NCBI RefSeq assembly: GCF_016808335.1
Contig: NC_053143.1
Coordinates: 5,055,398-5,119,397 of the forward strand
Direction: 5' to 3'
DNA length: 64,000 nt
Source: Panicum virgatum
Lineage: Eukaryota; Streptophyta; Magnoliopsida; Poales; Poaceae
Shown: in pieces, positions 43,102-53,504 of the stretch
How the letters are laid out: each line of letters starts with the position of its first letter
Position numbering within the stretch: the stretch's first letter is position 1
The notes under the pieces: generated by a model
Seen by the model: only the letters and a program-made list of their open reading frames with translations
Told to the model about the DNA's origin: nothing
Database searches by the model: none
Position numbers and translations under genes: made by a program

Positions 43102-45180
43102 ATGGATAGGATCCCCATCGCGCCGCTCAAGTCCAGCAGCTTCTCGGCGGCCACCACCCGGGAGGACAGGCTCGCCCGCAACCTCTCGCTCGGCCCCATC
43201 AAGCTCACCGAGCCCGTCAAGGAGGCGCGCGTCGAGAAGGCCGACAGCAATAATGCCGGCGGCGGGGACGCGGCGGGCGGCGGCGAGGACGGCGCGCCGG
43301 ACGAGGCCACCACCGAGCCGGACTTCGCCACGCTGTCGGCGGAGATCGACGCGTTTCTCGCCGCCCGCAGGGCCGGCGAGTCGCCGCCGCCCGTGTCGGA
43401 GGTGACGCTGGACAGGTTCGCCAGCGCCGTGGAGCAGGAGATCGCGCCGTCGGAGGGGACCGAGGACAAGTGGGTGCCCGAGGCGCCCGGCGAGGCGCCG
43501 CCGCTGCTAGCGGCGATCAAGCGCATCGCGGCGCTCTCGTCGGCGCTGACCGAGACCCAGCAGGCGGACAGGTACACCATCGGTGTGCACCGCGTGACGG
43601 GCGTGCTCCACCGCGCCATGACGTTCGTGGAGGACGAGTTCCACGCGCTGCTCGAGGACCCCCGCGTGGCCAAGGCGGTGCCCGGCGGCGGCGGCGACAC
43701 CGGCAGCGCCACGGGGCGGTCGTCGATGCGCCGGCCGCCGTCGTTCGGGCACGGCGCGGAGCCCGACCGCTGCGTGATCCCCTCGGCGGACGGCGGCGGC
43801 GCTGGCGGGGAGGCCTCCCCGCCGTTCCCGCCGGAGACCGTGGAGCGGCTGCGCGCCATGGCGGAGGCCATGCTCGCGGCGGGGTACGCCACCGAGTGCG
43901 CCGAGGTGTTCCTGGTGGCGCGGCGGAACGCGCTGGACGCGTCGCTGCAGAGCCTGGGCTACGACAAGCCCAGCATCGACGACGTGGTGCGGATGCCGTG
44001 GGAGGCGCTGGAGCTGGAGGTGGCCACGTGGATCAAGGCGTTCCACCACACCGTCGAGGTCGGGCTCCCCGGCGAGCGCGACCTCTGCGCGCGCGTCTTC
44101 GCCGTCGAGGGCGGCGAGGGCCTCGGGCGCGGCATCTTCGCGGACCTGGCGCGCTGCACCATGCTGCACCTGCTCAACTTCACGGAGGCCGTGGCGCTTC
44201 AGAAGCGCGCCGCCGAGAAGCTGTTCAAGGTGCTCGACATGTACGAGGTGATCCGCGACGTGGCGCCCGCCGTGGACGCGCTCGGCGCCGGCGGCGAGGA
44301 GGAGGCCGGCTCCGGCACCCTGGCCGACCTCAGGTACGAGCTGGCGTCGGTGCGGTCCCGCCTGGGCGAGTCGGCGGCGGCCATCTTCTGCGACCTGGAG
44401 AGCTCGATCCGCGCGGACGCCGGGAAGCAGCCGGTCCCCGGAGGCGCCGTGCACCCGCTGACCCGGTACCTGATGAACTACCTCAAGTACGTGTGTGCGT
44501 ACAAGAACACCCTGGAGCAGGTGTTCCAGGAGTACCGGCGCCCCGACGACGACGAGCAGCCGCACGGCGAGGGCGGCGCCGGCGCCGGCGACCCGTTCGC
44601 GGCGCAGCTGATGGAGGTGATGGAGCTGCTGCACGGGAACCTGGAGGCCAAGTCGCGGCTGTACAAGGACCCGTCGCTGAGCAGCATCTTCCTGATGAAC
44701 AACGGGCGGTACATGCTGCAGAAGATCCGGGGCTCGCCGGAGATCAACGCGGTGGTCGGCGAGGCGTGGTCGCGGAAGCGGTCGACGGACCTGCGGCAGT
44801 ACCACAAGAACTACCAGCGGGAGACGTGGAGCCGCGTGCTCAACCTGCTCCGGGACGACGGCGTGATCACCGTGAAGGGGCACGTGCAGAAGCAGGTGCT
44901 CAAGGACCGGTTCAAGCAGTTCAACGCCGCCATGGACGAGATCCAGCGGACGCAGGGGGCGTGGGTGGTCAGCGACGAGCAGCTGCAGTCGGAGCTCAGG
45001 GTCTCCATCGCCGCCGTCATCGTGCCGGCCTACCGCTCCTTCCTCGGCCGCTTCGCGCAACATTTCACCGCGGGGAGGCAGACGGAGAAGTACGTCAAGC
45101 TCAGCGGCGAGGACCTCGAGGCCATCATCGAGGAGCTCTTCGACGGCAACGCCGTCTCCATGCCCAGGAGAAGGATGTAA
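43102..45180 (+). CDS. EXO70: EXO70 exocyst complex subunit
   Basis: A single intronless frame of 692 codons from ATG 43102. The N terminus MDRIPIAPLKSSSFSAATTR is followed by a disordered, acidic and Gly-rich stretch to about residue 85. The EXO70 helical-bundle domain follows: YTIGVHRVTGVLHRAMTFVE, YATECAEVFLVARRNALDAS, MPWEALELEVATWIKAFHHT, VHPLTRYLMNYLKYVCAYKN, LSSIFLMNNGRYMLQKIR, YQRETWSRVLNLLRDDG and the C-terminal KYVKLSGEDLEAIIEELFDG. EXO70 binds phosphoinositides and tethers secretory vesicles at the plasma membrane as part of the octameric exocyst. Length near 690 and the long N-terminal extension recall the EXO70C branch, but subclass needs a tree. Lack of introns is normal outside the EXO70A branch. 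No lesions seen. Confidence 0.92.
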   Translation: MDRIPIAPLKSSSFSAATTREDRLARNLSLGPIKLTEPVKEARVEKADSNNAGGGDAAGGGEDGAPDEATTEPDFATLSAEIDAFLAARRAGESPPPVSEVTLDRFASAVEQEIAPSEGTEDKWVPEAPGEAPPLLAAIKRIAALSSALTETQQADRYTIGVHRVTGVLHRAMTFVEDEFHALLEDPRVAKAVPGGGGDTGSATGRSSMRRPPSFGHGAEPDRCVIPSADGGGAGGEASPPFPPETVERLRAMAEAMLAAGYATECAEVFLVARRNALDASLQSLGYDKPSIDDVVRMPWEALELEVATWIKAFHHTVEVGLPGERDLCARVFAVEGGEGLGRGIFADLARCTMLHLLNFTEAVALQKRAAEKLFKVLDMYEVIRDVAPAVDALGAGGEEEAGSGTLADLRYELASVRSRLGESAAAIFCDLESSIRADAGKQPVPGGAVHPLTRYLMNYLKYVCAYKNTLEQVFQEYRRPDDDEQPHGEGGAGAGDPFAAQLMEVMELLHGNLEAKSRLYKDPSLSSIFLMNNGRYMLQKIRGSPEINAVVGEAWSRKRSTDLRQYHKNYQRETWSRVLNLLRDDGVITVKGHVQKQVLKDRFKQFNAAMDEIQRTQGAWVVSDEQLQSELRVSIAAVIVPAYRSFLGRFAQHFTAGRQTEKYVKLSGEDLEAIIEELFDGNAVSMPRRRM

Positions 45181-45381
45181 TAATGTAATAATATGCATAC
45201 CATACATATAGTAATTTGATTTAAGCAATTATATATCATTACTGTATTTTATTTTTCTGTTTTAATTTTGATCGTTCATGAGAGCGTTGGTGGAACAGTA
45301 CAGATGATGTTGTAATCCTATACTTTAAAAACTCACTGCATTGATGTACGTTGCTAATCAATGCCTGTTCATATGTGCTAA

Positions 45382-47367
45382 GGCTGGTTCCAACAGTGGG
45401 TCTGCAGCCCCAGCCCGCAGCCACAGCCACATCAGCGCCACGTCAGCTCTCGCCAGCCCACTCGACCCCAGCGCTCCATCAGTGAGCCTGCAGCCTCAGC
45501 ATACAGCCACGTCAGTGCCACGTCAGCTTTTCCATTCCAGACTTAACCATTTCAGAACGCGTTCTTTTATAATTTAAATGGACACAATAACCTCATTTTA
45601 TTAAATTTAAAAATTCGGAAATTACATAAAAATTCGAAATAAAAATTACACGACAATTTAAAATAAAGGAAATTACATAAGAATAAAAAAATTACATAAA
45701 TCTAATGATGATTTTTGTTCCAAACATGCTCAATCAAATCCCTTTGAAGCTGTGAATATACTTGCCCTGATGTCATCGCGGCCTCTCTCTGAAGGCGAAT
45801 TGCTAGACTCGGCGGTGCGTTGTAGTGGATCGCTGGTCCGACGAAAGAAGTGACAGTCTCATAGTTTTCGTCAAACGATCCGCCTCGCTCGTCATCGATG
45901 ATCATGTTGTGCAAAATAATGCAAGCACGCATGATCAACCCAAGAGTACGTTGAGAGTAAGAACGTCCGGGAATGGCGAGTATGTTGAACCTCTTCTTCA
46001 ATATCCCGAATGCACACTCAACATCTTTCCGCACTGATGCTTGCTGCTCTGAAAAAAAGCGATGCTTCTCTAGTTGTGGAAGAGGCACGCCCTTCATGAA
46101 CACCGGCCACGAGGGATATATACCGTCAGCAAGGTAGTATCCCATATTGTACTCATGGTTGTTCATGGTAAAGCGCACCGTGGGCTCCTGTCCTCTAATG
46201 GCATCAGTGAACAACGGGGACTGATTGAGCACGTTGATATCGTTGTTGGATCCCGCAACACCAAAAAAGGCATGCCAGATCCAACGGTCATATGAGGCTA
46301 CGGCTTCAAGGATGATGGTTGGATGCTTAATGTCCCCCCTGGTAAATTGGCCCTGCCAACCCACTGGACAATTGCTCCACTGCCAGTGCATACAATCGAT
46401 GCTCCCTAACATACCAGGAAACCCACGCTCCTCTGCCTTAGCTAGTAGACGCTGAAGATCCGACTCAGTAGGCCGACGATAGAATTCAGCCCCATAACAC
46501 TCAATGATGCCCTCACAAAAATTCTCTAAACACTCTAAAGCAGTAGATTTACCTAACTTGAGGTACTCATCGATCGAATCTGCGGCTATGCCATACGCTA
46601 ACAGGCGCAAGGCAGCAGTACACTTTTGCAAAGGAGATAAACCTCTACGTCTAGTGGCATCAACTCTTTCAGTGAAATATGAAGAATATTCACCTAACCT
46701 TTCCGTAATACGTAGGAAAAGACTCCTACACATACGGTACCTTCGCCGGAAGTAGTTGGGAGGATAGATACAGTTGTCGGTGAAGTAGTCGTTGAGCAGC
46801 CTGGTGTGAGCGTCTTCGCGATCACGATGGATGTAGCGACGAGGACCCCGCCGTCTTGAGGATGAAGCTTCCATCTGCGCCTTCAGCGCGGCGATCGTAT
46901 CCTCAACGGCGGCGAAGAGAGCATCGCCTAGCCTGTCGCTTGAACTCGAAGAAGACATGGCGTGGGTGAGGAAGTGAGTGAAATGGGGAGTGAGAGGTGT
47001 GGAATGAGCTCCAACCAGCCCTCTCTATTTATAGATGAGTTGGGGACGAAATTTGTGATTTTTGGAATTTTTTTGGAATTTTTTGGAGTTCAAACGGTCA
47101 AAAACGGCTAATTACAACGGCTAGCTGACGTGGCAGCCGTTGGCCAATCACAGAGCGCCATGTGGCAGCCGACCGGACGCCGGGTCGGTACCGACCGGCC
47201 GGTACCGACAGCGCGTGGCTCCAACGCCGGTCGGTACCGACCGCCCGGCCGGTCGGTAGCGCTACCGCCCCGCGCTCTCGGTTTCCGCGCTTACCGACCG
47301 GCGCGGGTCGGTAGCCGGGTCGGTACCGACCGGCGGGGGTCGGTACCGACCCCCGTTGGAACCAGCC
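45382..47367 (-). mobile_element. PIF/Harbinger DNA transposon with intact transposase
   Basis: Terminal inverted repeats GGCTGGTTCCAACAG on the left and GGCTGGTTCCAACGG on the complementary right end, with TAA on both sides (45379-45381 and 47368-47370). Length 1986 bp. The right subterminal region is packed with palindromic GGTCGGTACCGACC/CCGACCGG motifs (about 47160-47350); the left one has direct repeats of CAGCC(C/A)CAGCC and CACGTCAGC. Only the transposase gene is present; the Myb-like partner ORF usual in PIF elements is absent. Confidence 0.88.
45702..46958 (-). CDS. PIF/Harbinger-type DDE transposase
   Basis: An uninterrupted 418-residue frame from ATG 46958 to TAG 45702. The N terminus is Ser-rich, then comes a helix-rich DNA-binding part (YFRRRYRMCRSLFLRITERL, LSPLQKCTAALRLLAYGIAA). 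The DDE nuclease fold of the plant transposon protein family follows. The three acidic residues are all present: D188 in MLGSIDCMHWQW, D240 in GVAGSNNDINVLNQSPLF and E314 in VRKDVECAFGILKKRF. Length matches full proteins of the family. PIF transposases normally act with a Myb-like protein encoded by the same element, which is missing here; it would have to be supplied by another copy. Some plant genes of this type are domesticated, but the flanking inverted repeats and TAA mark this one as a transposon. Confidence 0.88.
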   Translation of the reverse strand: MSSSSSSDRLGDALFAAVEDTIAALKAQMEASSSRRRGPRRYIHRDREDAHTRLLNDYFTDNCIYPPNYFRRRYRMCRSLFLRITERLGEYSSYFTERVDATRRRGLSPLQKCTAALRLLAYGIAADSIDEYLKLGKSTALECLENFCEGIIECYGAEFYRRPTESDLQRLLAKAEERGFPGMLGSIDCMHWQWSNCPVGWQGQFTRGDIKHPTIILEAVASYDRWIWHAFFGVAGSNNDINVLNQSPLFTDAIRGQEPTVRFTMNNHEYNMGYYLADGIYPSWPVFMKGVPLPQLEKHRFFSEQQASVRKDVECAFGILKKRFNILAIPGRSYSQRTLGLIMRACIILHNMIIDDERGGSFDENYETVTSFVGPAIHYNAPPSLAIRLQREAAMTSGQVYSQLQRDLIEHVWNKNHH

Positions 47368-47428
47368 TAACACTCTTCTTTTTTATGGCAGTGTTGACAC
47401 TTCTTTCAACACAGCACTTACTGTTAGA

Positions 47429-48192
47429 GTGCGCATCGGAAACTGGCCCAGCCCACTATACCCATGAGTCGGCGCCCTACCAGATCTAGGTCCACCTGAG
47501 CCCAACTAACCAAGGCATCAGGCCTAACTCAACCAAAAAGAATAGCCTGTTAGATAAGGACTGTCCCGCCTTATATGTTGTGCTCCCCCACCATCAATTT
47601 TCGATGTGGGACTAATTCTAACAATCTCCCCGATCACACATCGGGCCCAACTCTTCCATCACAAACAGCCCATGTGATCTCCCGGAAGACGATCTACTAG
47701 GCCCCGAGTCCAACTCTCCAGTCACACACAACCCGTGCGACCTTCCGGAGACGTTCACGGGCTCCCCTGTCACCATGTGACCCCGAAAATATTCCAGATT
47801 TTTTCAACCTTCGGCTTTGATACCACTTGTTAGAGTAATAGCGCGGAAACGATAACCCAGGAACACAGAACTAAATCACAAGATCATACAAACGAGAACG
47901 ATACAGAGGCACGATGTTTTTTATTGAGGTTCGGCGATGTGCTTATATCCCCGAGGCATGACTACAGGCGCTCCTCCCCATAAGCAGTAGGTACACCGGT
48001 ATTCGGGCACCACCGCGGCCACGCCGCCGCCCACACCAGCTGCCCAAGTCGTCTCACGGTTACACGGTAGTGCCCTCATATTTATGGGCACTAGGGATAC
48101 AAGGTACGACTCAAACTATGTCCCTAACCTACTAAATTACAACTCTAGTTCAGTCGTAATCAAAACTGTACACATATTCGACACATATCTAA
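47429..48192 (-). mobile_element. TRIM-like non-coding LTR retroelement with unequal terminal repeats
   Basis: On the minus strand a putative 5' LTR (48192 to about 47829) runs from TGTTAGATATGTGTCG to GCTATTACTCTAACA. It is followed by AG and TGGTATCAAAGCCGAAGG, a match to the initiator-Met tRNA primer-binding site. About 200 bp of non-coding DNA and a purine tract (GGGGAGAT) lead to a second terminal block (47623-47429) from TGTTAGAATTAGTCCCACAT to TGCGCACTCTAACA. A TATA-like CATAAATATG lies in the 5' block. The two end blocks agree only at their borders. No coding sequence. Outside flanks share AACACAG(C/T)ACTTAC. Confidence 0.55.
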
Positions 48193-48547
48193 CACAGTAC
48201 TTACTCAAGTCTTCTTTTTTATGGTAGTGTTGACACTTCTTCCAACACAGTACTTATTTAATTGTGGCAAATAGTGCACTTACTCTATCGGGCCAGGCCT
48301 GGCTCATTTCAAGTATTGGGGCGCATGGGAGTATCCTGTCTTGTCCTCTATTGTTGCTGGGCATAAACGATAGGCAGAATCGTTCAAAAAAAAAGGCAGA
48401 AACAAGAAAGATGAACAGTTAGATAAAGATCCCTATTCCGGCCACAATATCATCTGTCAGCACGTCTTTTCCGTAATCATGTTGTTTTACTCAGAAGACA
48501 TGCCGCTCTCAGACCCGCCCAGCAGTGGCAGGGCAGGCGCATTAAAT

Positions 48548-48894
48548 GGGCCGTGTTTGGTTGTAACGGTAAAAATTTCGCGATTCAGAATTTTATATGC
48601 ATGGAATACTAAATATAGTCTATTTGTAAAAAAATTTTAGAGATGAATACAACTTTGCGAGTCGAATCTAATGTATCTAATTAATACATGATTAGATACA
48701 GCAATGCTACAGTGATCATACTCTAATCATCGTCAAAATATGCGGTCAAATACCTCATTAGCTACAAAATTACTACAATACCTATGGTTGTGGAGTTGTT
48801 TTTGTAATTAGACTTAATTTAATACCTCTAATTAGTGGTTAAAGTTGTAAAAAAATTTCATCAAGACTTTTTCACCCCTAACCAAACACAGCCC
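48548..48894. mobile_element. GGGCCGTGTTTGG-type MITE, complete
   Basis: Ends GGGCCGTGTTTGGTTGTAAC and TAACCAAACACAGCCC are inverted. It is closely similar along its length to the right-truncated copy at 16501-16838. Confidence 0.75.
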
Positions 48895-49027
48895 ATATCC
48901 TTCTCCACGACACGACAGTCCCGGAGCTGGACAGCGTACGGCTTTGGGCCCTCTAGAAGGTGTCTTAGTCCAGCCCGTTACCGGTGGTGGGCTTTTGGCT
49001 TATCTAGCCTCGAATTAATTAAGTACT

Positions 49028-49720
49028 TATACTAAAGGGCCAAGATTTGGGGCATCCTCATGAGTCGTGGCCCCACGTGGGGCCCGTGCACTGTTTATGC
49101 GGGTCCCACATACTATTCACGTGGGACCCACGTGGGGCCACGTACTATTTAGACGGGACCCACGTGGGGCCCAGGTACTATTCAGGCGGGACCCACGTGG
49201 GGCCCAGGTACTATTCAGGCGGGACCCATGTGGGGCCACGATTCTATTAAGTTAGTCTCTTTATCTTAAAAAAATATTTTTCTTCCATTATTTTACAATA
49301 CAAAATATATTTAACTACTTCCTACATACAAAAATAATAACTAAACTTTGTATACTACATTTACATGTGGTAGTTGTACTACTTCTTAGGTTTTGATTTC
49401 CTTCCGTAAACCCACAAAATATAATTAAACTGTTCATTCATTTCTAATTTTACTCTTTTTCCCTACTAAAGTAATTAAACTATACCTACTGACACAAAAA
49501 AAAAATCCTAAGGAAAAATTACCTTTACCTCTATACTACAATGCTTGAGATTGGCGCGCTCTCAGACACAAAACTACTATGCCGCTTTACTGTAATTTTT
49601 AGATCTAACTCAATACATCGATACGATGTTGCTTCGAACATAGTAACGGATAATATCTTTCTATTAATATTTTAGGTCCACGTTTTTTTATAGGCGCGCG
49701 TAGTGCGCCAACCTAACTAG
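49028..49720 (+). mobile_element. Helitron-like element 1 of a tandem pair
   Basis: Starts TATACTAAAGGGCCAAG. It contains a block of near-perfect tandem units of GGGACCCACGTGGGGCCCAG plus TACTATTCAGGC (about 49120-49240). It ends with the hairpin GGCGCGCGTAGTGCGCC, a short spacer and CTAG followed by T, as expected of a Helitron 3' end. No coding sequence. Confidence 0.65.
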
Positions 49721-49721
49721 T

Positions 49722-50412
49722 ATACTATACTAAAGCTCCAAGAATCCGAGCGTTTCCGTGAATCGTGGCCCCACGTGGGACCCACGGCACTGTTTATGCG
49801 GGTCCCACATACTATTCAGGTGGGAACCACATGGGACCCACGTGCTATTTAGGCGGGACCCACGTGGGACCCACGCGCTATTCAGGTGGGACCCACGTGA
49901 GACCCACGCGCTATTCAAACGGGACCCACGGTTCTATTAAGTGAGGCTTTTTATCTTAAAAAAATATTTTCCTTCCATTATTTGACAATACAAAATATAT
50001 TTAACTACTTCCTACATATAAAAATAATAACTAAACTTTGTATACTACATTCACACATGGTAGTTCTACTACTTTTTGGATTTGGGTTTCCCTCCGTAAA
50101 CTCACAAAATATACTTGAACTGCTCATTCATTTCTAATCTTTTTTTCCTACTAAAGTAATCAAACTATACCTACTGACACAAAAAAAATGAATTCCTAAG
50201 GAAAAATTGTCTATACCTCTATACTAAAATGCTTGAGATTGGCGCGTTCTCAGACTCTAAACTACTATACCGTTTTACTGTAATTTTTAGATTTAACTCT
50301 ATACATCGATACGATGTTGTTTCAAACATAGTAACAAATAATATATTTCCATTAATATTTTAAGTCAATATTTTTTTTCGTAAAGGCGCGCTTAGCGCGC
50401 CAACCTGACTAG
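49722..50412 (+). mobile_element. Helitron-like element 2 of a tandem pair
   Basis: Begins within a few bases of element 1 (TATACTAAAGCTCCAAG) and matches it in order along its length, including GTGGCCCCACGTGG repeats, CTTTTTATCTTAAAAAAATA and AATATATTTAACTACTTCC. It ends in GGCGCGCTTAGCGCGCC and then CTAG followed by T. Confidence 0.65.
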
Positions 50413-51390
50413 TTGTCTAGGAGGGACCCGTTCCCGTGGCGCTGATGGTGGCTCTCCCAATAATGACCGAAAGCCCACCCAGGACCATTGCAATTCCGTG
50501 TGAGAGAAGGACAAAAATATGGTAAGGGCACATGAAAATCAATATAAAAAGTATGTTTAGTTCTGTAACGGTACGTCAAAATTAGATAGCATTGCACCAT
50601 TGTATTTATTAAAAAAGAACTTCAAAACACGATCTGACTTTACTATATTTTAATCAAAATGGTAAAGTTAATTTATTTAAATAAATCTCACCTCCTTCAT
50701 CATATAAATTAGTAAAATAATTCGTACCATGTATATCATTGATAAGTTACTTTATGCCATGAATCACAAAGTTTATTTTTCTGCCGAAAAGTTACGTAGC
50801 ATGGACCAAAAAATTACGTTTTCTAATATTCATGGACTACAACAAAAATTACTTTTCCCAATATAGGGTTGCAATATAAACCATCAGCTTTTTTTTGGAA
50901 ATGCTGTGGGATATATCAAGCTCTCTTTTAGAAAAGTGTTGAGGTCTTAAATGCAAGAACCCTCTTCTTTTAGATTTTCTGTTCAGTTAAATACTCCGTA
51001 TCTCCCGCTCAAAAAAAAAAGATATCACTCCGTATGTCTCATAGTCTCATCTGACAAAGGACCTTCAATTGATCCAAACGAAAAAAAAAATGCACCATTG
51101 CCGGCCTCCTCCTGCCATCACTGTGATGTGGCCGTCGTCTTCTGGCTCCACGAGGACGGCAGGAACGCAGCGCCAAAACCCCCGCGCGGATTCCGGATTT
51201 CAGCGATCCGTGGCCCAATCAACTCCGAGCGCCGGCACAACTCCGAGTAAACCACCGCTCGCTGCGCCGGCAATTCGTGACATTGTCCCGTGACATTCTG
51301 TGTGACATTATATCATCAGTAGTTGTTCAAAAGTTTTTGTGGCTCTGAGGCACGGACGTTCCGTCATCGTCGTCACCGCTGCTTCTGTCA
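50413..51390. other. intergenic and promoter of the citrate-binding-protein-like gene
   Basis: AT-rich to about 51080, then more GC-rich toward the ATG at 51391. A weak TATA-like ATTATATCAT lies near 51308. No other gene. Confidence 0.45.
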
Positions 51391-51743
51391 ATGGCGGCGT
51401 CGCGCCCATCATTGCTGCTGCTGCTGCTGGCGTCGTTGTGCGCCGCGCACCCGGTCCGCGGCGAGGGCCTGCTGACCGACGGCTTCACGGCGGTGGAGCT
51501 GACCGAGGCGCAGTTCAAGGTGCAGAAGCCCTACGACGTGCCGCTGGGCGAGCGCTACGAGCTCCTCGCCGGCGGCGTGCGCCGGATGTGGGTCTACGCC
51601 GCCGACAAGCCCATCACCACCGCCCACCCCGGCGGCCCCCGCACCGAGATCAAGATCGAGGCAAGTGCAAAGCTGATCGACATATATATATACCTCCTCC
51701 TGCTGTGATCTTCCATCTAGTAACAATATTTGTTGCTTCATTG

Positions 51744-51786
<43 letters not shown>

Positions 51787-52201
51787 AAGCAAGCAGCGGG
51801 TGTACAGCTCGGGGGTGTGGCAGTTCGAGGGCTACGGCTACATCCCCTGCGGCACGTCGGGGGCATCGGTGATGCAGATCTTCGGCGCGGCGGAGCACGC
51901 GACCACGCTGATGCTGCACGTCTACGGCGGCCGGCTGACCTACTACCACGACGTCGCCGCCGCGGGGGTCGTCGACGCCGCCATCTACGACCGCTGGTTC
52001 AGGCTCAACGTGATCCATGACGTCGCGGCGTCCAACGTGACCGTCTTCGTCGACGGCGAGCGCCGGCTGACCGCGCCGGGGCGCGGCGGGGACTCGCACT
52101 ACTTCAAGTTCGGCGTGTACGGGCAGTCCAGGAACGGCATGTCGTACAGGATGGAGTCGCGGTGGAGGGACGTCAAGGTCTTCACCAAGTGCAGCACTTG
52201 A
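51391..52201 (+). CDS. citrate-binding-protein-like / alginate lyase 2-fold secreted protein (copy 1)
   Basis: Two exons, 51391-51660 and 51797-52201, give 224 residues. The first intron has a GC donor (GAG then GCAAGT) and AG acceptor; no GT donor keeps the frame. Residues 1-24 (MAASRPSLLLLLLASLCAAH) are a clear signal peptide. The single PL7/alginate-lyase-2 fold follows: FKVQKPYDVPLGERYE, RRMWVYAADKPITTAHPGG, PRTEIKIE, VYSSGVWQFEGYGYIPCGTS, GASVMQIFGA, LMLHVYGGRLTYYHD, RWFRLNVIHDVAASNVTVFV, HYFKFGVYGQ and SYRMESRWRDVKVF. It resembles the Hevea vacuolar citrate-binding protein; lyase activity in plants is not established, so function is open. The paralogue at 59533-60648 faces it. Confidence 0.85.
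51748..51784. repeat. (CT)n microsatellite in the intron of copy 1
   Basis: An uninterrupted CT run of about 35 bp immediately upstream of the 3' splice site. It doubles as a very strong polypyrimidine tract. Confidence 0.9.
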
Positions 52202-53170
52202 GATTTGTGCATGCATCGAGAGACAAGTATGTATGTATGTATGTACATACATCATCATCTCCCTAGTCAACTTTCTCTGAATTTATTCTGCAACTTAATG
52301 CTTGTCATATGTCGTTATCCTTTTTGCCTTTGATTTCTTCTAGCACACTTGCCACAGGGCCACAGTAAAGGTCACTGCAACTTGCAGTGGATTGGTTCAT
52401 GTAATCTGTTACATCTCAACTATATATAATTATGATTTGTTCAATGTATCTTTAATTATTTATTTTTCTCTTGTTGTAGTGACCTCACTTTTTTCCCATT
52501 ATTAGCCAACTTTCTTAGAACAAAAGCCTTTTACGGTTATTTTTGTTGTGATTTTTTGGAGATTTTTCTTATTATTTCTCCTGACGACTTTGCTTCTTTG
52601 CAATAGATGTTGACTTTATTACTACATAAGTGTAAATTTGATGTGTTTAGCATTCATGGAAATGGTACCAAATCATTTAAAATCTGATAGTATTTTCTTT
52701 CCAAAATCATTTACATCGTGGGTGGAAACCAAATGGAGACAGTTTCTATGGTGCTACATGGTACAAAATCAAGCTGACAGATAATTAAAGGGCTATGTAT
52801 ATGTAACAAATAAGCCAAAACTTCAAGACAAACAACACAGAACTTGTACTAACCAGAGTTGACGAGTACATACTAGTGCAAGTGACAATTTCGTTTTTGT
52901 TTTCATACAGCTCTGATGTGATTGTAGGCTTTGGTGGACAAGCAGTTTGGCAGCTCCAAATGCTGAGGAAAAGGGCAACAACAGTTTTATCGCCAGGTCA
53001 TCGACGTCAATAAGGACAAACATTGAATCAATATATGTACAAAGTAATAAAATATTCGTAATTATTATTAGCAGCTTCTGAAACAAAGGAAAAAAAATTG
53101 AATGATGTAGCTTGCTTCCTTTAATTCAAACTAAGTACCTGTTGGTGTGTCATGTTTGTATTTGCTTTAA

Positions 53171-53238
<68 letters not shown>

Positions 53239-53504
53239 TGTAAGAAGATGATGCTTCTCAATCTCAATTATTAGCCTCAGAACAACAAGATCATGTTTCT
53301 AATGCTCTATGTTTCTAAAGTCATGTTTTATATATATGTATATATCCTGTAGCAACGTACAGGTATAAACATATATAGTGACTTATTACAAACCGGATGC
53401 CAACCGTGGTACACTAAAGTGGTACAGGTATAAACATATATTTAATCATTTCTGAACCAACGGCCCAAAGTTTGACCAATCAACAAACTGTGAATAATTA
53501 AGAG
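52202..53504. other. 3' flank of copy 1 and intergenic DNA, with a TA microsatellite
   Basis: A GTAT run follows the stop (52226-52245). A (TA)n run of about 60 bp lies at 53174-53235. CCTGTAGCAACGTACAGG near 53348 is a hairpin like those of Helitron 3' ends. No gene supported. Confidence 0.5.

Noticed and set aside
43470..45228. Long open frames on both strands (572 and 573 codons) overlapping the EXO70 gene
   Set aside because: They are shadows of a very GC-rich coding sequence; composition is Arg/Gly- or Leu/Val/His-rich without any fold, while the 43102-45180 frame is a full EXO70.
49074..49250. Regularly spaced direct repeats that look superficially like a CRISPR array
   Set aside because: Plant nuclear DNA; the spacers are not unique sequences, and the units belong to a Helitron-like element.
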